Assembly (NCBI GenBank): GCA_011524425.1
Contig: WTKI01000313.1
Coordinates: forward strand, 1 to 13,541
Direction: 5' to 3'
DNA from: Altererythrobacter sp.
GTDB lineage: Bacteria > Pseudomonadota > Alphaproteobacteria > Sphingomonadales > Sphingomonadaceae
Length of the DNA: 13,541 nt
The notes below the pieces were generated by a model. It did not search any database. It was given only the letters and a program-made list of their open reading frames with translations, and was not told where the DNA came from. Within the stretch, counting starts at the first letter, position 1, and each line of letters opens with the position of its first letter. Positions 5,873 through 13,541 of the stretch are shown one piece after another. Made by a program: the position numbers and the translations under genes.

Positions 5873-7264
5873 ATGAGCCAAACCGTTCCTCTTGAAACGC
5901 CCACTTGGAGGCAAGAAATCCGAGCGACCTTTACGCTCGCTTGGCCGTTGGCGCTCGCCAATCTATTGCAGATGCTGACTTATGCGATCGACGTTATGTT
6001 TATCGCGAGGTTGGGAGATAAAGAGCTGGCCGCCAGCTCACTGGCGGTTTCTTGGTTTGGCCTGTTGCTGTGGGCTTTAATGTCCATGAACGGCGCTATG
6101 GCGGCTCTCATTGCCGCTCAGCTTGGCGAAAACCCAAAGGCTGTGCGGCCGATCCGGCGCGCAACGAGAATGGGCTTGTGGCTGGCAGTGATATCAGGCG
6201 CGATTGCTATGGTTCTGGCAGGCGGTCTGCTCGTGCCCATCATGCAAGTGACCGGCCAGCAGAGCGATGTGATTGCGCTATCCGATGAGTATATGATGGT
6301 GCTTATCTGGTCGATGATACCGATGATCATCGCCAGCGTTCTGCGCAATTATGTCTCGGCGTTGGGTCGGCCCTATGTCGCAACCGCCATTACGGGTCTT
6401 GGGATCGTCGTGAATGGACTGGCGAACTATGCCTTTGTCTTCGGCAATTTTGGCATGCCCCGGCTGGAGCTGGTTGGCGCTGCTATCGCAACAATAATCA
6501 CGTCAGTGATCGTAGTGCTGGCATATGTCGGCTTTATCCGCTGGGATAAGGTCCTTCATCGCTATCGCATTTTTGCAAATTGGTGGCGCGCGGATTGGCC
6601 GGTCTTCTGGAAGATCGTAAAGATTGGCACCCCGATCGCTCTTACCGTTACCGCTGAAGCCGGAATTTTTGGCGCCGCTGCCTTTATGATGGGCCGGTTT
6701 GGTGCGGCAGAGCTCGCGGGCCATACAGTCGCCTTGCAATTGGCCGCCCTCGCATTCCAGGTCCCGCATGGCGTTGGGCAAGCGACCACAATCAGAGTGG
6801 GCTATTTCTACGGTGCGCGGGACCAGCAGGGCATCAAACAAGCGGGTTGGGTCGCCATCGCTATGGGTGCAGGCTTTATGACTTTCACTGCACTTTTGAT
6901 GCTGCTTGCACCAGAACTGCTTTTATCGATCTATGTCGATGTTGATGCAGCCCGCAACGCTGCGCTGGCCGGCTTTGCCATGCAATATCTCATGCTTGCA
7001 GCAGCATTCCAGTTGGCCGATGGCGTCCAGGCCGTCGCAGCAGGTGCACTGCGCGGCCTGCAGGATACGCGCGTTCCCATGTGGATTGCGATCTTTAGCT
7101 ATTGGGCGCCGGGCATGGGGCTCGCCATCGGGCTTGGCTTCTTTACAACCCTCGCCGGCGTCGGCGTTTGGATCGGCCTAGCCGCAGGGCTGTTTAGCGC
7201 CGCAGTCTTGCTGACCTGGCGGTGGATGTTGCGCGAACGAATTGGCCTGACCGCTCGCCAATAA
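5873..7264 (+). CDS. MATE-family (NorM-like) multidrug efflux transporter
   Basis: MATE pumps export cationic drugs and other toxic compounds across the inner membrane in exchange for Na+ or H+. The 463-residue length and roughly 12 hydrophobic segments fit the family. Recognisable stretches are the N-terminal [10 protein letters not shown], the [14 protein letters not shown] segment, [13 protein letters not shown] ending the first half, and [15 protein letters not shown] in the second half. The ATG at 5873 has no convincing Shine-Dalgarno, so expression may be low or the transcript may start close to the gene. It stands between a strong hairpin and the groESL promoter, so it is probably transcribed alone. 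The substrate cannot be told from sequence. Confidence 0.92.
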   Translation: MSQTVPLETPTWRQEIRATFTLAWPLALANLLQMLTYAIDVMFIARLGDKELAASSLAVSWFGLLLWALMSMNGAMAALIAAQLGENPKAVRPIRRATRMGLWLAVISGAIAMVLAGGLLVPIMQVTGQQSDVIALSDEYMMVLIWSMIPMIIASVLRNYVSALGRPYVATAITGLGIVVNGLANYAFVFGNFGMPRLELVGAAIATIITSVIVVLAYVGFIRWDKVLHRYRIFANWWRADWPVFWKIVKIGTPIALTVTAEAGIFGAAAFMMGRFGAAELAGHTVALQLAALAFQVPHGVGQATTIRVGYFYGARDQQGIKQAGWVAIAMGAGFMTFTALLMLLAPELLLSIYVDVDAARNAALAGFAMQYLMLAAAFQLADGVQAVAAGALRGLQDTRVPMWIAIFSYWAPGMGLAIGLGFFTTLAGVGVWIGLAAGLFSAAVLLTWRWMLRERIGLTARQ

Positions 7265-7293
7265 TACCTCGCAAAAAAATTCTGCTCTATGTG

Positions 7294-7321
7294 TTGACTC
7301 TCGCATAGCCGGCCCCCATCT
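7294..7321 (+). promoter_or_regulatory. RpoH (sigma-32)-type promoter of groESL
   Basis: TTGACT at 7294-7299 and CCCCATCT at 7314-7321 are 14 bases apart. The second element matches the heat-shock sigma -10 consensus CCCCATNT exactly and the first matches its TTGA core. The promoter starts 30 bases after the MATE stop and places the transcript start at about 7328, beside the CIRCE element. Confidence 0.75.
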
Positions 7322-7329
7322 GCCCACCG

Positions 7330-7356
7330 CTGGCACTCTCAGGTGGAGAGTGCCAA
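7330..7356 (+). promoter_or_regulatory. CIRCE operator (HrcA binding site)
   Basis: CTGGCACTC at 7330-7338 and GAGTGCCAA at 7348-7356 are separated by exactly 9 bases. Eight bases of each arm (TGGCACTC/GAGTGCCA) are perfectly complementary. The consensus CIRCE is TTAGCACTC-N9-GAGTGCTAA, so this is a close variant. Its position at the predicted transcript start is typical for HrcA repression of groESL. hrcA itself is not in the window. Confidence 0.92.
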
Positions 7357-7393
7357 CAATGATATTCAACTCGTAAGAAGAAAGGTCATAAAA

Positions 7394-7676
7394 ATGGCAT
7401 TTCGTCCGCTCCACGACCGTGTCGTGGTCCGTCGTATCGAAGCTGACCAGAAGACCGCTGGCGGCATCATCATTCCAGACAGCGCTCAGGAAAAGCCCAG
7501 CGAAGGCGAAATCGTCTCCGTTGGCGAAGGCGCCCGTGACGATTCCGGCAATCGCGTTGCCTTGGACGTCAAGGCTGGCGACCGTGTGCTGTTCGGCAAA
7601 TGGTCCGGCACTGAAGTGAAGATCGACGGCGAAGATCTGTTGATCATGAAGGAAAGCGACATCATGGGCGTGCTCG

Positions 7677-7681
<5 letters not shown>
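7394..7681 (+). CDS. groES: Co-chaperonin GroES
   Basis: GroES is the heptameric lid that closes the GroEL folding chamber in the cytoplasm. The 95-residue protein begins [12 protein letters not shown] and contains the mobile-loop region (T-A-G-G-I-I-I-P-D) and the K-W-S-G-T-E and [11 protein letters not shown] segments near the C-terminus. The ATG at 7394 fits the family start, with AAAGG at 7381-7385 upstream; an in-frame ATG at 7343 lies inside CIRCE and is not plausible. groEL follows 52 bases downstream on the same transcript. Expression should rise on heat shock through the RpoH-type promoter and release of HrcA. Confidence 0.98.
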
Positions 7682-9386
<1,705 letters not shown>

Positions 9387-9392
9387 AGATGG

Positions 9393-9413
9393 CCTGAGCC
9401 TGTCGAAGGGCTC
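9393..9413. repeat. REP-like repeat (Leu-Ser-Leu-Ser-Lys-Gly type)
   Basis: This 21-base element contains AGCCTGTCGAAGGG, with GAGCC at 9396-9400 pairing with GGCTC at 9409-9413. I recognise it as a widespread proteobacterial intergenic repeat; its translation gives S-L-S-K-G on one strand and F-D-R-L-R on the other. It lies 6 bases after the groEL stop and before the terminator, and is unrelated to the element at 1755-1774. Confidence 0.55.
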
Positions 9414-9436
9414 ACACGCTCGTACAAAAGTAAAAG

Positions 9437-9472
9437 AAGGGCCCGGCAGAGCGATCTGCGGGGCCCTTTTTT
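9437..9472 (+). terminator. Intrinsic terminator of groESL
   Basis: GGGCCC at 9439-9444 and GCAGA at 9446-9450 pair with TCTGC at 9455-9459 and GGGCCC at 9461-9466 around a GCGA loop, with one G-G mismatch. T6 follows at 9467-9472, and matching A bases at 9437-9438 extend the stem. It has the same loop sequence as the rplL terminator. Confidence 0.93.
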
Positions 9473-9486
9473 GTGCTTTGCAGCAA

Positions 9487-9501
9487 TTTGTCGCTGACAA
9501 A
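9487..9501. repeat. Short inverted repeat upstream of the beta-lactamase-like gene
   Basis: TTTGTC at 9487-9492 and GACAAA at 9496-9501 are perfect complements with a 3-base spacer, about 85 bases upstream of the gene. An operator role is possible. No confident promoter is visible in the 110-base gap between the groEL terminator and the gene. Confidence 0.25.
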
Positions 9502-9585
9502 CCACTGCTCATCGCAGCGCAGAATCTCAAGACGTATCTGTCCGTTAAGCCTGTGCAAACTTTAATTACTGTAGAAGCAATGCTC

Positions 9586-10596
9586 ATGCGCAGATACGCA
9601 AAACGACTTCTGGCTGGATTGATGGTGCCGCTTATCGCGGTGAGCGCCCCTGCAAGCGCTCAGCAAAACCAGCTGGAAGCGAGCTTTGACCAAGCATTCG
9701 GCACGGAAGTGCGCGCACCGCAAAGTTTCAAGGCGATCTACGACAGCGACTTTGAACAAAGAATCGCTCGAGTTGCCGATGGCAGCAAAGGCCGGATTGG
9801 TGTGGCGGCGGTCGACCTGTCCACCGGCGAAGAGATTTTCGTGCTGGGTGATCAGAAGTTTCCGATGGCTTCGACCAGCAAGATCGCAGTGGCTGCGGCC
9901 TATCTGGAACTGGTTGAGCAAGGCAAATATTCGCTGACCAGTGAATTCCCGCTACTCATTCCTATCCGGTCAGCGAAATTTTCCAGCCCGGCAGCTCCTG
10001 TACGCAAGGGCGAGTACATGTCCGCGATCGACTTGATCGAGATCATGATCACCCGCTCCAGCAATCCTGCGACAGACGCGTTGCTGGCAGCCGTGGGCGG
10101 CACAGACAAAGTCAACGATTGGGTCGCGCGCCAAGGTATTGAAGGTTTCAGCATTGACAGGGACATTGCAACACTTGTCCGCGACGATGGTGAATTTGAT
10201 CCGGTATCATATATTGACGAGCGTGACGCTGCGACGCCTAAAGCCATGCTGGAGCTTCTAACCGGCCTCTATCAAGGCAAGTTCCTAAAGCCTGAAAGCC
10301 GTCAGGTCATTCTAGAGGCCATGAGCCGTACCCGCACAGGCAAGCGCCGGATCAAAGGCAATATGCCTGAGTTTGTGCAAGTCAGCCATAAGACCGGCTC
10401 GCTTAACAATACTTCATCAGATGTAGGCTTTATGCAAGCACCGGATGGCCGGACTGTTGCGGTGGCGATCTATGTTACCGGCCAAGGCACACGCCGCAAT
10501 CGCGAAGCGCGGATCGCTGAGATCGCACGCACATTGTATGATGGTTTTGCGTCAAAATCGCGCACACCGCGCGTTTGGACGAACACTGGCGGCTGA
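9586..10596 (+). CDS. Class A beta-lactamase-like serine hydrolase, exported
   Basis: A 336-residue protein with an N-terminal signal peptide (M-R-R-Y-A-K-R, hydrophobic core, A-S-A cleavage at about residue 25), so probably periplasmic. The beta-lactamase/PBP-like catalytic motifs are present: S96-T-S-K99, S158-S-N160 and K269-T-G271. The omega-loop region between about residues 188 and 216 does not contain the E-x-x-L-N motif that carries the deacylating Glu166 in true class A enzymes; it reads D-R-D-I-A-T-L-V and D-D-G-E-F-D instead. Penicillin hydrolysis is therefore uncertain, and a peptidoglycan-related or other hydrolase role is possible. I prefer the ATG at 9586, because GAAG at 9574-9577 is 8 bases upstream, over the in-frame ATG at 9580. 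It follows the groESL terminator, so it probably has its own promoter. Confidence 0.85.
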   Translation: MRRYAKRLLAGLMVPLIAVSAPASAQQNQLEASFDQAFGTEVRAPQSFKAIYDSDFEQRIARVADGSKGRIGVAAVDLSTGEEIFVLGDQKFPMASTSKIAVAAAYLELVEQGKYSLTSEFPLLIPIRSAKFSSPAAPVRKGEYMSAIDLIEIMITRSSNPATDALLAAVGGTDKVNDWVARQGIEGFSIDRDIATLVRDDGEFDPVSYIDERDAATPKAMLELLTGLYQGKFLKPESRQVILEAMSRTRTGKRRIKGNMPEFVQVSHKTGSLNNTSSDVGFMQAPDGRTVAVAIYVTGQGTRRNREARIAEIARTLYDGFASKSRTPRVWTNTGG

Positions 10597-10651
10597 TAGA
10601 ATTCTCGCCACCTGTATTGGGCCCGGCAGGCATGCGGGCTAATCAACTAAA

Positions 10652-10687
10652 CACAAAAAGAAAGGGCGGCACCATCTGGTACCGCCC
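10652..10687 (-). terminator. Terminator of the small lipoprotein gene
   Basis: GGGCGG at 10664-10669 pairs with CCGCCC at 10682-10687, with further A-C-C/G-G-T pairing inside after one mismatch. Read on the minus strand the stem is followed by TTTCTTTTTGTG, a good U-tract. On the plus strand there is no T-run, so it would end the beta-lactamase-like transcript only weakly. Confidence 0.75.
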
Positions 10688-10722
10688 CTCTTCAAATTCG
10701 CGTAGGAATTTGGCTGCGAGGA

Positions 10723-10974
10723 TTACTCAGCAACTTCTTCCATTGCTTCTTCAGCAGCTTCAACAGCTTCATCAGCTGCTTCTTCAACAGCTTCGCCAGC
10801 TTCTTCCATAGCTTCGCCAGCTTCTTCCATAGCTTCACCAGCTTCAGCTGTTGCTTCTTCTGCAACTGCTTCTGCGTCAGCCATTGTGTCTTCAGCAGCA
10901 GTTTCTGCTTCTGCACATGCTGCGAGGCCAAGAGCTGAACCAGCGATTGCGGCAGCAAGAACGATCTTACGCAT
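10723..10974 (-). CDS. Small, extremely acidic Ala/Glu-rich lipoprotein
   Basis: An 83-residue protein with a lipoprotein signal peptide: M-R-K-I-V-L, a hydrophobic stretch, then the lipobox L-A-A-C with the lipidated Cys at residue 20. The mature part has 26 Asp/Glu in 63 residues and no Lys, Arg, His or aromatic residue. Residues 44-64 are three near-identical heptads of the form E-A-G-E-A-M/V-E, suggesting a helical rod or coiled coil, or a disordered acidic tail. AAGGA lies 9 bases before the ATG, and a terminator follows at 10652-10687, so it is a complete single-gene unit. I do not recognise a named family. Entericidin-like or Lpp-like roles are only analogies based on size and lipidation; cation binding by the acidic tail is also possible. 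Confidence 0.8.
   Translation of the reverse strand: MRKIVLAAAIAGSALGLAACAEAETAAEDTMADAEAVAEEATAEAGEAMEEAGEAMEEAGEAVEEAADEAVEAAEEAMEEVAE
10779..10841 (-). repeat. Three tandem 21-bp repeats inside the lipoprotein gene
   Basis: Units lie at 10779-10799, 10800-10820 and 10821-10841. The last two differ at one base (G/A near the end) and the first differs at a few positions. Each encodes one heptad of the acidic helix and the unit length keeps the frame, so copy number can change without disrupting the gene. Confidence 0.85.
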
Positions 10975-11269
10975 AGATTTGATTCCTTAAATCAGCGAGT
11001 TAGTATCCGCCCACTGGTCCCCCCGCGGACGAACAAAACGATCTCTTTAAGAGGTCATTCTGTCCTTCCTGAATAATGGCAGCTTTGTGGCAGTGCAAGC
11101 GGAATCGTGTGATTTGGCCTTTTTTCCGCCTCAATTGGCCGCGCAAAAAATGCTGCTCGTCCGCCATTCTTCGAGGGGAACGGAGCTTCAAGCAACTCAG
11201 TGGAAAACCACTCGCTGAATGTCTCCAATACGCCTTATCAGCGCGGCTGCTGACTGCTAGCAATCAGTT
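10975..11269. other. Divergent gap between lipoprotein gene and polA
   Basis: These 295 bases must hold promoters for both divergent genes, but I see no confident hexamers. AGTGG at 11199-11203 and CCACT at 11208-11212 form a perfect small hairpin with an AAAA loop, 58 bases before polA. There are T6 (11121-11126) and A6 tracts and no convincing small gene or RNA. Confidence 0.4.
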
Positions 11270-13541
11270 ATGGCGGACAAGAATCACCTCTATCTGGTTG
11301 ACGGCTCATCCTACATTTTTAGAGCCTATCACAGACTTCCACCGCTCACCGATCCTGAAGGCACGCCGGTTGGTGCGGTATACGGCTACACAACCATGTT
11401 GTGGAAGCTGGCCGATGATTTGGATCAGGCCGAGGGACCGACCCATATGGCGGTAATATTGGACAAGGATTCCAAGAGCTTTCGCAATGACATCTATCCT
11501 GAATACAAGGCCAACCGTCCCCCGCCACCTGAAGATTTGGTCCCGCAATTTCCTTTGATCCGCGATGCCACCCGCGCCTTCAGCCTGCCCTGTATCGAAC
11601 AACAGGGCCTGGAAGCAGACGATCTGATTGCAAGCTATGCCCGCGCTGCACAGCGCGAAGGTTGGGATGTCACAATCGTTTCCTCTGATAAGGATCTGAT
11701 GCAGCTGGTCGGCGAAGTCGCCGGTGCCCGCATCGACATGCTGGACACAATGAAGAGCCAGCGCATCTATCTGGAAGAGGTCGAAGAGAAGTTCGGTGTC
11801 GCGCCAGAGCTGGTCGGAGATGTTCTCGCCTTGATGGGCGACAGCGTCGACAACGTACCGGGAATTTATGGTGTCGGGCCTAAGACAGCGAGCAAGCTTA
11901 TCGCGGAGCACGGCTCGTTGACGGCGGCGCTCGATCAAGCGCCTGACATGAAAAAGTCGAAGCTGAAAGAGCGGTTGATCGAAGGACGCGAGGATGCAGA
12001 GCTAAGCCGCGTTCTTGTTGCACTCAAGGAAGATTGCGATCTTCCTGAGCCACTGGACGCCTTCAAGCTTGATGGAGTGCCACCTGAACCGCTCGCTGCG
12101 TTCCTTGAAAAGCACGGCTTCACTTCGCTCTTGAGGCGGCTCGGCGCTGGCGCAGGGAGCCCTGACCGGCCTAACGATCTTAATCCTGCAAAAGCGCAAA
12201 CCAAAGGCGCAGAGGGAACAGATCAAGGTAGCGCCCAGCCATTACCCGACATGCCGGCCATTGACCGCAGCGCCTATGAAACAGTGCAAACTCAAGAACG
12301 GCTTGAGCAATGGATTGAGCGGGGATTGGCGGCACGGCTTATCGCGGTAGACACAGAGACGTCTTCGCTCGATGCGATGCAAGCAGAACTGGTCGGCATC
12401 AGTCTGGCATTGGGGCCCAATGATGCTTGCTATATTCCGCTGGCCCATGGCGGGAGCGATATGTTTGCCGAAAAGCCGCAACAGATTGAGCGTGACGCGG
12501 CGCTCAAACAGCTTGCTCCTCTGCTCAGCGCGGACAGCGTGATCAAGGTTTTGCAGAACGGTAAGTATGATCTCAATGTGCTGGCTCGCTATGGTCTTTC
12601 GGTCAGCCCGGTCGAAGACACCATGGTCGTCAGCTTCGCATTGGATGCAGGGCGCGGAACAGACGGTATTGGCGGCGGGCATGGTATGGACGAGCTCTCC
12701 GAACGTCATCTCGGTCACACACCGCTTGCCTTCAAAGACGTGTGCGGAACCGGAAAAAAGCAGATACCGTTTGGTGAAGTGCCCCTCGACAAAGCAACGG
12801 AATATGCAGCGGAGGATGCTGACGTTACCTGGCGGCTTTATCAGCATCTAAAGCCTCGGCTGGCGACAGAAGGCGGATCGCGTGTTTATGAACGTGTCGA
12901 CAAGCCGCTTATCCCGGTGGTTGCGCAAATGGAGCGCCATGGCATTAAAGTTGACCGCGCCCGGCTAGCCAAGCTCTCAGAAGAGTTTGCGGTCGTGACT
13001 GCTCGGCTGGAAAGCGAAATCCACGAAATCGCTGGCAGCGAATTCACCGTGGGAAGTCCCAAACAGCTTGGCGAAGTCTTGTTCGATACGCTGGGGTATA
13101 AAGGCGGCAAGAAAGGCAAAAGCGGCCAGTATTCAACCGACCAGAGCGTGCTGGAACGCCTCGCCAGCGAAGGCGCAGAGATTGCAAAGAAAGTGCTGGA
13201 ATGGCGTCAGCTTACCAAGCTGAAATCGACATATACCGACGCGTTGCAAGCCGCGATCAATCCTTCGACGCAGCGGGTCCACACCAGCTATTCCTTAGTG
13301 GGTGCGCAGACGGGCAGACTCTCTTCGACCGATCCGAACCTCCAGAATATTCCGATCCGAACAGCAATTGGCAGGCAAATCCGCGAGGCTTTCGTGCCTG
13401 AGGATGGCAATGTTTTGCTGGCAGCAGACTATTCGCAAATCGAACTACGTCTTGCAGCGCATATGGCAGATGTACCGACTCTCAAAGAGGCATTTGCAAA
13501 TAGAGAAGACATTCACGCCCGCACAGCTAGCGAAATGTTCG
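11270..13541 (+). CDS. polA: DNA polymerase I (partial, 3' end outside window)
   Basis: PolA fills gaps in DNA repair and replaces Okazaki primers. The frame is open from the ATG at 11270 to the right edge (757 codons; full family length is about 930) with no frameshift. An in-frame TAG just upstream fixes the start, although no clear Shine-Dalgarno is visible. The 5' nuclease domain (about 1-300) begins L-Y-L-V-D-G-S-S-Y and has S-S-D-K-D-L-M-Q-L and G-D-S-V-D-N-V-P-G. The 3'-5' exonuclease keeps all three motifs: D361-T-E363, N430-x3-D434 and Y512-x3-D516, so proofreading should be active. The polymerase domain shows Q-T-G-R-L-S-S and motif A with D720-Y-S-Q-I-E-L-R. Motifs B and C lie beyond the window. 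It is divergent from the small lipoprotein gene. Confidence 0.98.
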   Translation, partial: MADKNHLYLVDGSSYIFRAYHRLPPLTDPEGTPVGAVYGYTTMLWKLADDLDQAEGPTHMAVILDKDSKSFRNDIYPEYKANRPPPPEDLVPQFPLIRDATRAFSLPCIEQQGLEADDLIASYARAAQREGWDVTIVSSDKDLMQLVGEVAGARIDMLDTMKSQRIYLEEVEEKFGVAPELVGDVLALMGDSVDNVPGIYGVGPKTASKLIAEHGSLTAALDQAPDMKKSKLKERLIEGREDAELSRVLVALKEDCDLPEPLDAFKLDGVPPEPLAAFLEKHGFTSLLRRLGAGAGSPDRPNDLNPAKAQTKGAEGTDQGSAQPLPDMPAIDRSAYETVQTQERLEQWIERGLAARLIAVDTETSSLDAMQAELVGISLALGPNDACYIPLAHGGSDMFAEKPQQIERDAALKQLAPLLSADSVIKVLQNGKYDLNVLARYGLSVSPVEDTMVVSFALDAGRGTDGIGGGHGMDELSERHLGHTPLAFKDVCGTGKKQIPFGEVPLDKATEYAAEDADVTWRLYQHLKPRLATEGGSRVYERVDKPLIPVVAQMERHGIKVDRARLAKLSEEFAVVTARLESEIHEIAGSEFTVGSPKQLGEVLFDTLGYKGGKKGKSGQYSTDQSVLERLASEGAEIAKKVLEWRQLTKLKSTYTDALQAAINPSTQRVHTSYSLVGAQTGRLSSTDPNLQNIPIRTAIGRQIREAFVPEDGNVLLAADYSQIELRLAAHMADVPTLKEAFANREDIHARTASEMF

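Noticed and set aside
10779..10841. Possible CRISPR array
   Set aside because: The units are directly adjacent with no spacers and encode heptads of a protein.
10692..10958. Leu/Gln/Lys-rich frame overlapping the small lipoprotein
   Set aside because: It is an alternate-frame reading of the same 21-bp repeat DNA; only the other frame has a lipobox and Shine-Dalgarno.
11306..11938. 210-codon minus-strand frame opposite polA
   Set aside because: Shadow of the polA 5' nuclease region, which has unmistakable motifs on the plus strand.

Overview
This looks like a stretch of alphaproteobacterial chromosome, most likely Sphingomonadales (Erythrobacteraceae-like). That is judged from the style of the proteins, a groESL operon carrying both a sigma-32-type promoter and a CIRCE element, and two kinds of short dispersed hairpin repeat that I recall as common in that group. 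No tool was run, so the taxonomy is inference. The window is mostly ordinary housekeeping DNA with a few less usual genes. There is no insertion sequence, phage, CRISPR array, tRNA or rRNA that I can see.

Layout, left to right. (1) 1-373, minus strand: the N-terminal part of an AraC-type regulator running off the left edge. (2) 374-1838, plus strand: a ribosomal operon with a structured leader, rplJ (L10), an intergenic region with three hairpins, rplL (L7/L12), a REP-like hairpin and a strong intrinsic terminator. rpoB does not follow rplL. (3) 1843-5721: two divergent genes around a 405-base regulatory gap. To the left is an Nramp-superfamily membrane transporter whose metal-binding motifs are replaced. 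To the right is a secreted protein fusing a DUF305 domain and a His-rich loop to an LVIVD-type beta-propeller. (4) 5873-7264: a MATE-family efflux pump. (5) 7294-9472: the groES-groEL chaperonin operon with RpoH-type promoter, CIRCE operator, intercistronic hairpins, a REP-like repeat and a terminator. (6) 9586-10596: a secreted class A beta-lactamase-like serine hydrolase without the usual omega-loop Glu motif. (7) 10723-10974, minus: a very acidic small lipoprotein built partly from 21-bp tandem repeats. (8) 11270 to the right edge: polA (DNA polymerase I), with 5' nuclease, an intact proofreading exonuclease and the start of the polymerase domain.

How they relate. rplJ/rplL supply the ribosomal stalk, and the hairpins around them suit autoregulation and unequal output of L10 and L12. 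groES/groEL form the folding chamber and appear to be under dual heat-shock control. The most interesting candidate is the divergent pair at 1843-5721, where a non-canonical Nramp-like transporter faces a periplasmic DUF305-propeller protein with several repeated histidines. A shared role in metal (possibly copper) handling is a testable inference, not something the sequence proves.
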